Shown: positions 24,639 to 36,712, numbered from the stretch's first letter. The stretch: DNA of 64,000 nt from Nageia nagi (GCA_050084985.1 JBITNC010000001.1:116002001-116066000); one strand, 5' to 3'. The notes: generated from the letters alone by a model not told the origin. A program made the numbers and translations.

Positions 24639-24741
24639 CATTAAAGTGTATTAGGTTTTAAGGGTAAGATTGTAATTGAGTTGCAATTAGTACATAGTCC
24701 TACAAATTTATTGTACATTCCAGTTTTGTTGATTTGGTGAA

Positions 24742-25625
24742 ATGGGCTCCACCAACAACACTCTTCCAATACCAAAGTTCTATGGAGATGACTATGAGTA
24801 CTAATCTATCAATATGAATACATTTATCATAGAAAAGGCTTTTGGGATATAGTAAAAAATGGATATACTAAATAAACTAATTGATCTTCATTAACAAATC
24901 TAGCCAAGGTTGTAATGAAGAAAAATCAAAAGAACAATTCTTTTGCTCTTTATCACCTCCAAGCATCCATGGGGACTATAATTTTTCCAAGAATTACCTC
25001 TTTTACATCAACCAAAACTACATGGGATGCATTAAAGTAAGGTTTCCTAGGGAGCACTCAAATCAAATAAGTGAGGCTCCAAACCTTGCAGAGAGATTTT
25101 GAGAATCTCAAGATGAAAGAAGATGAGCATGTTGGTGACCATTATGTGAGAGTTAAAGCTTGTGTTGACAAGATGAAAACTCTTGGAGAAGATATCACCA
25201 ATGAAGTTGTTGTGAAGAAGGTGTTGAGATCACTTTTTCCCAAACGGAATAATGTAGCAATAATCATAGAGGAGAGCAAAGAATTGTCTGGTCTTCCTTA
25301 TGATACTCTCATTGGTTCCTTAATAAATCATGAAAATAGACTCAAAGAACTCACTCTTTCAAGTGATTTTGGTGATGAGAAAGCATTTATATCAAAGGAA
25401 GTCGAATCAAGTTCATCAAGATGAGGTTCAAATTCTTCAAGAGGAAGAAGACAAAGAGGTAGAGCAAGAAGAGGAAGATTCCAAGCAAGAGGAGGAGGAA
25501 GAACAAGTGACAAAAGTGACAAACAATGTTACTATTGTAACAATTTTGGTCATTTTTAAAGTGAGTGTAGATTGAAAGCATCACATTAAGCCAATAGTGG
25601 AGGTGCCCACTATGGAGAGGAAGAA
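24742..25625 (+). pseudogene. gag: Element F gag relic
   Basis: ATG at 24742 opens MGSTNNTLPIPKFYGDDYEY followed by a stop where Trp is normally found. The middle part, open at 25071-25424, reads FENLKMKEDEHVGDHYVRV and KVLRSLFPKRNNVAIIIEE, the UBN2-type copia gag core. A Gly/Glu/Arg-rich tail follows, then one zinc knuckle, CYYCNNFGHF (about 25530-25560), with a stop before its last Cys. The region 24830-25070 is frameshifted. Confidence 0.75.
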
Positions 25626-26900
25626 AGTTCCTCACACTTTTTCATGTCTATTGACAATCAAGATGAAAGTGTTAAAAAAGAAACTTGGTTTCTTGATATG
25701 GGAGCATCAAACCACATGACTAAAAAGGGGGAGTTGTTTGCTTCAATGAATAACTCATACAAGTCTAAGATTAGACTTGGAGATGACAATCCATTGCAAG
25801 TTGAAGGTATGGGAGCCATAGAGGTAAGCACCAATGAAGGTACCAAAAAGGTAAATGACATATACTATACTCCAAATCTAAAGCATAATTTTTTTAGTGT
25901 AGGCCAAATAATGGAGAGTAATTACAAGCTTGTGTTTGAGGATGCACAATGTAAAACATATGATAAAATTCATGGTAATAGGCTTGTCACTAATGTCTCC
26001 ATGACTAAAAATAGGTTGTTTCCTCTTAAGTTTGGTGAAAATAATGGTGTACAAATTGCAAATGTAGCCATTGATAACAAAAGTTTACTTTGGCATCTAA
26101 GATATGGTAATTTTAATTTTACAAATATGATATTACTAACATCTCAAGCAATGGTATGTGGGATGCCCAAAATTGAAGACAACAAGAATGAAGTGTGTAA
26201 AGGATGTGCTTTGGGAAAGCACTCTAGAAGAAATTTTTCAAGAGGGGAAGCATGGAGGGCCTCAAAACCCCTACAATTGGTGTATAGTGATCTTTGTGGA
26301 TCTATGAAAACACTTAGTATGGGTAAAAATTATTACTTTCTCACTTTTATAGATGATTTCTCTAGAATGTGTTGGATTGATTTACTTATTAAAATACAAA
26401 GATGAAGTTTTTATGTATTTCCAAGATTTTTATAATCATTTAGAGAATAAAAGTGATTGCAAAGTAAAATATTTAAGAAGTGATAATGGATAAGAGTATT
26501 TCTATAATTAATTCTTCAAGTTTTGCAAGGATTATGGAATAAAAAGGCACTTTACATCACCTTATACTCCAAAACAAAATGGTATTTTTGAAAGGAAAAA
26601 TCACACCATTGTTGAAATGGAAAGAAGCATTCTACAAACTAAACAATTAATATTGGGATGATGTAGCAAGGATAGTAGTGTATATTCTCAATAGGAGTCC
26701 AACCTCAAGCTTGGGTGGTGTCACTCCTTACGAAGCATGGTATTTGAAAAAACTAAATGTAAGGCATTTTAGAGTTTTTGGATGTTTAGCTTATGTACAT
26801 ATACCAAATGAGCTTAGAAAAAACCTTGATGTAAAAAGTGAGTCATGTATTTTTATAGTACTATAGCGAGTCTTCAAAGGCTTATAGATTGTATAATCCA
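25626..26900 (+). pseudogene. pol: Element F protease and integrase relic
   Basis: Open frame 25644-26405 holds the protease centre WFLDMGASNHM, with DMG at 25695-25703 in place of D-T/S-G. The pre-integrase zinc domain shows LWHLRYGN and CKGCALGKHSR. The integrase core follows with YSDLCGSM, IDDFSRMCW, then SDNG and NGIFERKNHT across a frameshift near 26403. The C-terminal FGCLAYVHIP block is at 26770-26805. The protease mutation alone would stop polyprotein cutting. Confidence 0.82.
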
Positions 26901-27329
26901 AAAACTAGAAAAATTATTGTATCTAGATATGTCATTTTTAATGAAGGGGAGCATGGAGTCATCAAAAACTCTATGTTAGTGATCCTCCTCATGATGTAAA
27001 TGCCACTAATATACATCCCAATCAGTCCAATATCAAACCTTCTCCAATTCCTCCAATTCCTCCAAGACCTCCAAAGGATTCACATGATATCACTTCAAGT
27101 TCTTCTTCAAGCACACCATCTCCTACACCAACTCCAATGGATGAAGACTCTCCAAGTATGGTGAAGAAAGGTAAAAGAACTCTTGCAAGCCACCCATAAC
27201 ATCAAATGTTGGATAAATATTTCTCAAGAATATTTACAAGAATTAAAGCCAATTAACTTCAAGATGTTGTAAAAATATATGAGAATTTGAGAATGTATGG
27301 TGATGAAGATGATCAAGCCCCCAAAGGTG

Positions 27330-28880
27330 ATGTAATCAATTAAGCTTTGATGACTAGTGTAGAGGTTGAAACTTCTAGTTATGAACAAGAATATACTAAT
27401 TATGTTTGGATGAATATGATGGAAGATGAAATCTCTTCCATAAGAAAGAATGATACTTGGGAACTTGTGGAGCTTCCAAAAGGCAAAATGATTGTTGGTT
27501 GTAAATGGATTTTTAGGACCAAATAGAATACCAATGGCACCATAAAGAGGCATAAAGAAAGGCTTATGGCCAAAGGCTTTCTCCAAAAGTATGGAATTGA
27601 TTATGAAGAGACCTTTGCAGTTGTAGCAAGGCAAGAAACCATTTGCATGGTTCTTTCACTAGCTACCCAAAAGGTTGGAAGGTAATGCACATGGATGTAA
27701 AAAGTGCATTTTTGAATGGGTATTTGGATGAAGAGGTTTTTTTTGAACAACCTCAAGGATTTGTAATCCAATATATGGAACATCTTGTATATAATTTAAA
27801 CAAGGTTTTGTATGGCCTCAAATAAGCTCTAAGAGCTTGCTACTCAAGATTGATGGTTTCTTCCATCAATATGGTTTCACAAGGAGCAAAAGTGAACCTA
27901 CTCTCTACACCATGAAGAAAGGTAATGATCTCCTATTTGTTTGCTTGTATGTTGATGATATTATCTATATTGGGGGTAACTTGACAATGAATGATGATTT
28001 CAATATTTCCATGATGAAAGAATTTGAAATGAAGGACCTTGGCCTTATGCACTACTTTCTAGGAATGGAAGTATTTCAAGAACATAATGAGATCTCAATT
28101 TACCAATCCAAATATGCCTAAGACATGTTGAAAAAGTATGGTATGGATGATTGCAAATTAGTACCAACACCAATGGCTCATGGAGAGCTATTATACAAAG
28201 ATGATGGGACCAATTTTACAAGCATTGTAGGAATTTTGATGTTTCTCACCAACATAAGACCTGATATTGCACGTGTTATGTCACTTATTTCAAGATATAT
28301 GAGTGATCCTTGAGAGGATCATTTGAAGGATACTAAGAGAATTCTAAGGTATGTAGAAGGTACTACCAATTTTGGGATCCATTCCTAAAAAATGGATGAT
28401 GTAAAGTTTTAAGGATTAGTGATAGTGATTGGAGTACTAATATTGATGATAGGAAGTTTACATCAAGGAATTATTTCACTCTTGGGTCTAGTTTTGTGAC
28501 ATGGAGTTCAAAAAAGTAAACTACAATAGCTATTTCTTCTATTGAAGAAAAATACATAGCACTCAAAAGTGATAGCACTCAAATCTTATGTATAAGGAAA
28601 GTTCTTGAAGAACTTGGTGAAAAACAAATTGGTCCTACTACTTTGTACTATGACAAACATGAGTGCCATTCAATTGGCACTTAATCATATCCACCATAGT
28701 TGTTCTAAGCACTTTGATATGAAGTATCACTTCATAAGAGACTTGGTGGAAAAATAAATTATTAAACTAATGCATTGTAATACTTTCAACAATAATGTAG
28801 ATATCTTCACAAAGGGAGTTGCCAAAGTTCAGTATCTGATGCTGAAGAGTCTACTAGTGAGTCCCCTCAACCTCAAGGGG
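27330..28880 (+). pseudogene. pol: Element F reverse transcriptase and RNase H relic
   Basis: RT motifs are WELVELPKGK with GCKWIF (about 27455-27515), KGFLQKYGIDYEET (about 27570-27610), HMDVKSAFLNGYLDEEVFFE (27690-27750) and YVDD (27948-27959). Stops fall at about 27524, 27823 and 28120. RNase H begins near 28390 with WSTNIDDRKFTS and ends in DIFTKGVAKVQ-like sequence (about 28800) and SPLNLKGDN. Normal copia layout. Confidence 0.82.
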
Positions 28881-28882
28881 GA
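28875..28882 (+). promoter_or_regulatory. Polypurine tract of element F
   Basis: AAGGGGGA lies three bases before the TG of the 3' LTR and would prime plus-strand synthesis. Confidence 0.75.
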
Positions 28883-28885
28883 TAA

Positions 28886-29335
28886 TGTTGAAGTTATATG
28901 CCTTTAAAATATCAAATATAAATAAAATTTGAGTCTCTTTTCCCAACCAACCATGATAGGCCTAGCCAAACCAACCAACCCATTGATTAGCATAGGTCCC
29001 AACCAGCCCATTGGTTAGCATAGGTCATAATTGACCCATCGATTAACAGAACTAGTATGCTAACAATCGATTAGCAAATAAGTGATAGACTTGGTTAGAA
29101 TGGTCAAATTTTGTTGATCTTTAGCTAGTATTTATCATTTTCATTTTTTATACTTGATAGGTATCATGTTCGTGGTTATTAGGTATTAATAAACTTCTAT
29201 TTTTAGCATGTAGAACAGATCTAGAGTCTTATTGAGAATGTTTCTCAATACACTTGTCAATGGTTAAGCTTGCTCCAAAAAGCTATATATTATTGTAATC
29301 TATTCATTTTTATTAATTCAATGAGCATTCTCTCA
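28886..29335 (+). repeat. 3' LTR of element F
   Basis: TGTTGAAGTT to TCTCTCA, 450 bp, aligned to 24202-24622. It contains an extra CCCATTGGTTAGCATAGGTC-like duplicated segment (about 28978-29040) that the 5' LTR has in one copy less, which explains much of the length difference. Confidence 0.85.
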
Positions 29336-29340
29336 ATTTT

Positions 29341-30660
29341 GATAGGAAAAAGAAGGATGGGATCAAATATGACTAAGTACATTGTATGAACTTTTACATA
29401 AGATTATCATGTAACCTAACTATTAGGATGAAAAGTAAAACAATCAAAATAATTGTATTCACAAAGTAAATTTTTTATCACATGCTAGCTTCGGCATACG
29501 TAGATGACATAGTAGCTCAACATATGCCTACCACAAACAATACACAATATGGTGATACAAACAAGTTATGCTTTGATAATATAACCACACTACTTCCAAA
29601 ATATGTCAAACACAAGATATCAAAAAATGAATTTAATTATAATTCAATAAATCAAATTTGGCTTATTTAGAGAGAATAGATTAATCCAAAATATTGACTA
29701 AATTCAAAAATACAAGTTAATAAACTTGAATGCACACTCACCTTCAGAAAGGTAAGTTTTTGAATTATCCTTCACTTACAAATTAGCAGATAATGAAAGA
29801 GAAAAATGTAGACACCCAAAATTGACCCTTCTTTCATAGGTTAAAGAAGGAAAAAAATAAATAAAATTAAAAAGTTAACCATATTCTACCAATCCCCAAC
29901 ATTCAACTTTAATTATTGATGACTTAGGTCAAACACCATCATCCAATACTTGGATGTTAATGACTTTATAATTAGCAAAAGAAAAATAAAAATGGTAACT
30001 CTTGAGGCATCTTAGGAACAAAGCAAGGGATGAAAGATGACTCATCATCCATCCCATGCATCTCAGCTTTGGATCACAACCATGACAAACCTAGATAAGC
30101 TTTTTTATCCTAATTTTTGTCTCAAAATTGGAAACTTTTCTTATTTTTGAAATCTATAAATTAAGCCTTCTACAATGAAGTAAGGGGACCCAATTTGAAT
30201 GCAAAGTTACTCTATTAAAACACATCTAAGTTTATTGATTTAAATGTAATATTGTTTTACACTTTATATGCTTGTTTATGTTTAGTATTCTACTTAATTT
30301 TTATGACATGAACAAATATGTTTGATATCTTTTGTGTTCGCATGTGTGCAGGGTCCAAAAGTTGAAAGTAATGAAACTGAATAGAGAAAGTCATACAAAA
30401 TTGGAGATGAGAAATCTATATTCTTTGTAGGTTCTTCCATACATTATTGATTATTAAATGAAATGGATCTCTATTGGCCCTATAAATAGCCATAGAGGTT
30501 GAAATACTACATTGTAAAATACCTTTTGCAAGGTAACAAATCGAAAGAGATTCATTATTGTATCATTGAGGTCTATTCATGAGTAATAAAGAAAAATGTT
30601 GGTCATGAAATATCTTATCTTATTTGCTAATAGGGTTAGTGTTTGAGTATGATAAGATCA
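29341..30660. other. Non-coding DNA right of element F, with second copy of the direct repeat
   Basis: Segment 29377-29700 resembles 23434-23760 in ordered blocks, for example TACATAAGATTATCATGTAA and CCTACCACAAACAATACACA. A TATA box, CCCTATAAATAGC, is at 30478-30490 and may mark an old LTR promoter; no LTR borders are visible. The frame at 29482-29670 is a by-product of the repeat. Confidence 0.5.
30478..30490 (+). promoter_or_regulatory. TATA box of a possible old LTR
   Basis: CCCTATAAATAGC resembles the TATA boxes in the LTRs of elements C, D and G (TATAAATAG in each). No paired LTR is visible, so it is a candidate only. Confidence 0.35.
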
Positions 30661-31095
30661 AATTTCCAATTTTAACATGAAATTACCGACTTTGATTTTC
30701 ACAAATGTTTCAATCATAGTAGCTCTCATAGAAAATTATGAACTTGTGATTTCTCCCAAGTTTTCAAAACTATCAACCATAAGCCGAAGCATATTTCTTA
30801 ATGTATTATTATCATATGGAAGTTTTTGTGACAAAATTATTAAAATCTCACTTAAATAATAAGTGAATTTGATGATTACCTCTTCCTTTATGTGCTCTAT
30901 CTAAATTGGCTTGCTTAAAGATAAAATTGTTGAAATCAAAGCTTCTTGAAATTAGGATGAGCTTATCATGCACAAGCAATCTTATAGTTCTTCTAAGGTG
31001 GAGAAGATGTCATCTTGAGCTTGAAATGAGAGTCCCAAATTCCTTTCTACTTTCATAAGTCTCTCCATAAACTTCTTCCCACTTGAGAATGCCAT
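30661..31095 (-). pseudogene. PDS5: PDS5-like sister chromatid cohesion factor, N-terminal fragment relic
   Basis: On the minus strand an ATG at 31093-31095 opens a frame that stays in phase for 145 codons to 30661 with only four stops (near 30982, 30953, 30901 and 30734). It reads MAFSSGKKFMERLMKVER, then FTYYLSEILIILSQKLPYDN, then RLMVDSFENLGEI and FSMRATMIETFVKIK, ending MLKLEI. This follows the plant PDS5 HEAT-repeat pattern APYDDDxLRxxFQLxVxxFxxLxDI, then SFSxRxxILETVAKVRSCVVMLDLEC. PDS5 binds cohesin and regulates its release. Full proteins are many hundreds of residues, so this is a small N-terminal piece. No intron is visible. It lies on the same strand as element H and may be a captured fragment. 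Confidence 0.65.
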
Positions 31096-31926
31096 GGTCT
31101 ATGAAGACACTCAGGTCTATAATTATTGTGAGAGCATCTCAAACTAGATGAACTATAGCCAAGTTGAGTATGGACATCTCAAAGTTGGAGATTGCACTCT
31201 AAAAATGTGAGGAAGCCAAAAAAATATCTTCAAGCTTCCTTATTGCTAGATGAACACCTCCTAAATTCTCAATTTCAAATGTGCTTCTAAGAAATATTGT
31301 GCTCTTCTTCTAGTTTAAAGTTCACACACAAATATGTAAACCTTATTACTAAGTTCAGTAAATAAGCTAAGATCTCAATAATCTAGGCTCAAATGGATGA
31401 TATCTTGTAGACTAACAACAAATTGAGCCTTATAAACACCTAACATCTCACTACCAACTATAATATTTTGGAAATATCAACAAAGTTATCCCAACATCTC
31501 CCTTTAAGCCTCCATATTGTAGATACGATAGTGAAATCTTATCAATACTAGCAAATTAACTCTCCTTATGTCCAACATCCTTCTTGCAATGACTTAAAAC
31601 TTTGAATCCCTCAGCAAATTACAACTAGAATGTCCAATGACCTTGCATAAACTCTTAGATCTCTAAATCCATGATGAAAATATGACAATACCTATAATTG
31701 GATGTCACAATGATGCAAACACTACTTAGAACTGGCCTAGGCAATGAAGTCCCCAAAAATTAGATGTCAATATATCTTCAAAATGCACTGAAGTCCCCAA
31801 AAATCCTTTTAAAACACCAACATCTACCTTAAGTTGGTCTCTACTTGCTAGATGAACTTCAAAAGTAATCTCAACACACCACATCTACCTCATAATAGCT
31901 TCATAATGTAGATCATTCCTCCAAAA
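31096..31926. other. Non-coding DNA between the PDS5 relic and element D
   Basis: No frame or family is recognisable. Read on the minus strand it has loosely repeated GAGATGTTGGG/GGTGT-like phrases that also occur right of element D (about 58930-58990), which suggests the two sides of D were once continuous, perhaps as the leader of element H. Confidence 0.4.
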
Positions 31927-32372
31927 TGTTGGAATGTATAATGCATTATTGTAAAGGTTTTGTAATAATCTTCTAGATAAGTTCATTAATACTTAAGGGT
32001 ATCATTTGATACCTTAAGTATTTAAGTGAATATGATAATGTAACTTGTCCTACACTCCATGTCATGAGCATGCCCTTCAGGTAAAAGGATGTGCATGTCA
32101 TGCTTTTGTACATTGTGTACTGAAAGGTGTTCCAAAGAGGAATTTTGGCCTATAAATAGAAGGCTCCCTCTTTGGATCAAACACCAATTTTGTAAGAGTT
32201 CATATTTAAGAAGGAAGTGAGATCTAGTTAGTGGATATACTCCTAGTTGGAGGAACCACTTACATCTTGTGTTATGTTGTGAGATTACTTTATGAGTTAT
32301 TTAGTTGTGAATTGTGAGCTTTCATGAGATCTTGGTTGTTTAGGAATAATATTGTTAGTGTTAGTTCCTTCA
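31927..32372 (+). repeat. 5' LTR of element D
   Basis: It starts TGTTGGAATGTATAATGC and ends AGTTCCTTCA. The TATA box GGCCTATAAATAG is at 32148-32160. It matches 58176-58642 except for an extra segment near 32085-32110 and a lack of about 50 bp near 32190 that the 3' copy has. Confidence 0.9.
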
Positions 32373-32375
32373 AAT

Positions 32376-32387
32376 TGGTATCAAATC
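32376..32387 (+). promoter_or_regulatory. Primer binding site of element D
   Basis: TGGTATCAAATC, three bases after the LTR, is a mutated initiator Met tRNA site. Confidence 0.75.
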
Positions 32388-35040
32388 TTGGTTGGTGTGG
32401 AAGCTCCTCTTCTTGGTGTGAAAGCTCCTCTTCAACTTGGTGTTAAGATCCATCTTCAATTTGGAGGGCTTCATACTTCATCATAATCTTAATTGGTGAG
32501 GTAAAACTATCTCAAGGTATAACCTTCTATTTTTCCTAATATCTCTTTAATATGTTGCAATTTCTCATTGAACATGTGTATCATTATATTGCCATACATT
32601 TTTTTTCCTAACATATTTTGTGTTAGTTACAATTATTGGGTAAAAATTTACTTAAAAGTAGCAGTATTTTTTTTGATGAATTCTTTATACTAACAATATT
32701 ATTGTTATTTGCCTTTTTAAAAAAATTTATATTGCTATTTTTTTTTGCATATCTTTAATCTTTGAAGGTTTTATTATGTATATCAAAAGTTGAGAAAATA
32801 TATACCTTTTTTTCCTTTAAACATTATATGCAAAATGAAAATTATATAAAAATATATTGCAATTTTTAATTGTACCTACCTTTTTTTATTTATCAAATTC
32901 AAATTTTTTTTATACAAAAAATTTTTTTTAGAAAATTTTATATACAAAAATATATATAAAATTTATTTCTGAATACAATAAAAGTCTTTTATCTAGTTGG
33001 TGGACTGGCACTTTGTCAACTATACAGAGGGGGAGGATAACCTCCTTGTGTGTAACTTGCTTGGCCATCGCGATTGCCTGATCTCCTAGTCACCTCTACC
33101 TCTTCATTGCCCCATGGCCCATGTCACCCCATGGCCTTCATTGTCTCGTGGCATTTCGTTGACCTCTATACTCCATGTTCCACCCTTTGCTAGCCTTTGT
33201 ACTCCTTGCCTCTCCTCTCTACCACTTAGCCCCTCCTCTCTACCACTCAGCTCCTCCTCTCTAGCACTTATCCCCTCCTCTTTGCCACTCAACTCCCCCT
33301 CTCTACCTCCTCTATGGAATCCCAACACCTCTTTACACTACCCCCCCACCATTTTCCTATGTGCAGCTCTGCTCCCTGCTCGCACTCCCTCCTTTTTTCC
33401 TTACAATAAAATTGGAGACCCCTCTTTTTTTTCTCTCTAGGTTTTTCTTCCTATGGTTTGTGCATTTATTTTTTGATTTCTTACAACCTATTTACCTCAA
33501 TTATATGCACTTGTAAAGCAATGTATTGGTAAAAGAGTAGTGGCCATTATTTATTCTTTAAAAATACTCCATCATGAATAAATTCTAATTTAGTGTATTT
33601 TTTATTATTTGGAGTGTTTAAGGTAAAATTGCATTAAATATATTTGACTTTTTTCTCTCAAGTGCTAGTAAGTGAATAATGGCCTATTAAATTCTTACTT
33701 GTTTAAATGGAGAAAATCATTAAGTAGATTTTTTAAACTAAATTCTTTGAATGCTTATTGTTGGCATTAATACTTAACTTTTTTTCTTCTTTCCTTAAGA
33801 TATATTTCTAAGTAAAATAGCATGTTATCTTATGATTTTTTTTTTAAGTAAAAGAGGGGGAAATTTGTATATTTTTTACTTAAATTTTATCTATAGCATG
33901 TTAGATAAAAACAAAATGCGTGCTTCCTATTTTTTAATACATGCTTATTACTTAGAATTTTTAAAGTTAGTAGAATGATGAATACTTATTGCTTAAATTT
34001 TCTTAAAGCTATTTAAGTTAAGATGCATGCTTAGGAATTAATTTTTAAGTTAATGATGCATGCTTAGGACTTAATTTTTAAGATGCTTGCTTATGACTTA
34101 AATTCTTGAAGTTAAAAAGATGCATGTTGTGTATTTATCCTTTTTTCAAAGTTAACTTATCCAAATTTTAGAATTAATGCATGCTTATGCTTAAGTATTT
34201 ATCATTTTTTGCAAAGTTAACTTAAGCAAATTATAGACCTATGTAAAGATGTCCTTTAGGGGTTAGTAAACAAAATCCATTGGACTCTTTCAAGTTATGA
34301 ATGGATGATATTTAATTTTATACACTTTACTTCATGTTTAGCATTTTTGTTTTATTTTATTATGCAAAAATGCAAACATTGATATGAGCAACCCTCTAAA
34401 ATGAACACATCTGCACATACATTTTGCAACATGACTTATTTGGGGAGCCATGAGGTGAGGACAGGTGGATTAGAACCTTTACATCTAATGATCCAAATGG
34501 TGAAAAATCTATACTTCTCAATTTCCCTTAAGTTCTTTGTTCTCTATACATAACTCTAATAAGTGGATAGGCATGTGTGTAGTGATACCACATGTCCACA
34601 CATCCATTTAGGTATTATCTTGATAACCTAAGAGGACAACTTGAAACTTAATCAAGATTAATAATTTGGCCAATCCAATATATATCATAACCTTTAAAAA
34701 TACTAGTTACTTGTTTTTATGAGAGTATAATACTGATCAAGTGAACTGATTGAGGATTGATAGTACTTGGGCTCCTCTTATGCAAGCATCTAGGTGAAGG
34801 TCTAATTTTAGATAAGAAAATAAGCCTCAATAATGTCACTCTACATCTATGATTCTTGAGATGAGAAATGTATTTGGGTATGGATTATTATTTGAGTTGT
34901 AAAACATTTGCACTAATGAATCAAATCAAGCATGTCTTAGTTAATTAAATGAAATATATATTACTTAGTTAAAATTTAACATATAATGTTGTTTATTGAA
35001 CCACATGCTTATTATTTTTCACATTTTTGTGTAGCAAAAG
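32388..35040 (+). other. Long leader of element D
   Basis: About 2.65 kb between the primer site and gag. The beginning (GTGTGGAAGCTC, GAGGTAAAACTATC, AAGGTATAACCTTCTAT) and the part near 34395-34460 (GAACACATCTGCAC, TTTGGGGAGCCATGAGG) match the leader of element C, so these are family features. AT-rich runs fill the rest. A pyrimidine-rich, GC-richer block lies at 33000-33470. Confidence 0.7.
33000..33470. repeat. C-rich block with 21-bp tandem repeats in the leader of D
   Basis: The block is rich in C and T, unlike the AT-rich leader around it. From about 33211 to 33310 a 21-bp unit, roughly CTCCTCTCTACCACTCAGC, is repeated about four to five times. The frames it opens (poly Ser-Leu-Pro on plus, Gly-Arg-Glu on minus) are repeat artefacts. 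It has no counterpart in the leader of C and may be acquired DNA. Confidence 0.65.
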
Positions 35041-35049
35041 GGAGACTCT

Positions 35050-36208
35050 TTTTTATCCAAACACATTCTTGATGGTTTCAACATTGGAATTTGAGAACCT
35101 TGGAAGAGACTTGAGTTGCAAGCAAGGAAGCTTTGGCAAACAATAAAAGAGAAATTTGTACCTCCTATAAATGATAAGGCACTTAAGACTTACAACACTA
35201 ACAATGAGTTAGCTACCTCCATGATTTTTCATGTAGTTTTAGAAGATGTGTTCCTGATGATTTATTCTCAACCTCAACATAGGAATCTTGGGTAAGCTTA
35301 AGCAAATATACTTTGGATCTAAGTTTTCTAGAAGGTTTACTATTCTCCAAAAGTTGCTTCAATCTCATTAAGGGAAAGATGAAAATGTTGCCATCTACTT
35401 GAACAAAATCATTGACCTAAAGATCCAACTTGTTGCTTGTGGATGCAATTGGATCAATTATGAGTTCATGATCTTCATCATTCTTTAAAACTTTTCTTTA
35501 AAATTTGAAAACTTTGTAATGGTTATGGAAATAAGGCTTTATCATAAAGAAGTCTTCTCTTTTGAGAATCTTTCTAGGCTTATTTTAAAGCATGAGAAAA
35601 CTCTTAATAAAAAGGTGTTGATTTCTTCTCCTAAAGATACTAACATTGCTCTTAGAGTAACCAAAACTCCTTTCAAGAAAAATTTTAATCTTCGTAAGAA
35701 ATCTTATCCTTCTTCCTCCAATAGGTTTAAGAAAAGAGGTAATGATAATAACAGAAACAACATCAACATTAGTAGGAATAATGATAATAAAAACCACTTC
35801 AAGAAAAGAGAGGAAAAAAATAAAGGTAATGAAAATGTAAATAACTTCAAAGGAATGAAGAATATTCAAGCTAGTTTTACTGTAACGCTCTACTCCATGT
35901 CTCACACTTTTTTGTGTGATTGGATTGTTGAATTTAGTTACACTAATCATCTATGTTTTGAAAGGAAAAAGTTTGAGAACTTTCACAAGCATAAGAAAGA
36001 TGCAAATGTGATAGATAACAACTCTATCCTTGAAGTCTAAGGAATTAGGAGTGGGTTGATTCACAGGAAGGTTCTTGATAATGTTCTCTATGTTCCTAAG
36101 CTAAGGATGAACCTTCTCTTCAAGATCTAAGTTGCAAGGAAAGGGTACTCATTTGAGTTTGACTCATAATCTTAGTGCATAAAGAAAGGTATTTACCATA
36201 GTGAAAGA
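35050..36208 (+). pseudogene. gag: Element D gag-protease relic, left of element C
   Basis: Fragments in changing frames follow the gag of element C: ARKLWQTIKEKFVPP (about 35122), NNELATSMIFHVV (about 35200), then open frame 35519-36040 with LSRLILKHEKTLNKK. Where C has a CCHC knuckle, D has an Asn/Lys-rich run (about 35735-35850), so the knuckle is missing. The protease centre reads VEFSYTNHL instead of the D-x-G-C-T-N-H form of C, so the catalytic Asp is gone. The segment ends at the AAAGA target site of element C. Confidence 0.75.
36204..36208. repeat. Target site duplication of element C (AAAGA)
   Basis: AAAGA lies next to the LTR at 36204-36208 and again at 54732-54736. D reads on in the same gene after it. 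Confidence 0.9.
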
Positions 36209-36712
36209 TGAGAGAATTAGCACTACTCTAATTCCCAAAGGTCCAAGACTATAGAAAGCTCAATCACATTCAACATGCAACATCTACAAGCTACTAACAC
36301 ATTCACACAATATGACACCAATATAATGTGGTTCCTCCCTCCTTGGGAGTACATCCACAACTAGTTCTCTATTCTCAATCTATGCCTCTCTTACAACTAT
36401 TCTCTTGCTCTCTCCTACACAACCTAGTAGAGTAATCTTACTCCAAAAATTAGATGTGTTTACAAGAGGAGAGGCCCTCTATTTATAGCTTGAGAGCACC
36501 TCCCTAACCTCCCTTTAACCCAAGGGTTAGGTTAGGGTTACAATAAATGTGTGACCTAACTTTAACCTACCAACTAACCCCATGGTTAGGTCAAATTCCA
36601 CACATAATAAAGAATTCAATTAATCCCTTAAGGTATCTACATATCCTTTAAGTGATTAATTGAACTTACAAGGAGTTTAGATATTCACAATATTTCATTA
36701 CAAATTCTAACA
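36209..36712 (-). repeat. 3' LTR of element C
   Basis: On the minus strand it reads TGTTAGAATTTG to AATTCTCTCA. The TATA box GCTATAAATAGAGG lies at about 36477-36490 on the minus strand. It equals 54228-54731 except for four substitutions. A weak polypurine tract, AGAGGTAG, adjoins it at 36713-36720. Confidence 0.92.

Larger units (their letters stand above)
24202..29335 (+). mobile_element. Element F: complete but decayed Ty1/copia retrotransposon
   Basis: A 5.1-kb element with LTRs of 421 and 450 bp, gag, protease, integrase, RT and RNase H in copia order, a polypurine tract and ATTTT target duplications. The LTRs differ heavily (substitutions and several indels), so it is older than C and B. 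Its gag and pol are unlike those of the B/E and C/D families. Lineage within Ty1/copia is not resolved. Confidence 0.9.

Noticed and set aside
33104-33440. Possible Ser/Leu/Pro-rich secreted protein or Gly-Arg-Glu-rich protein
   Set aside because: Both frames come from the 21-bp C-rich tandem repeat; there is no family motif.
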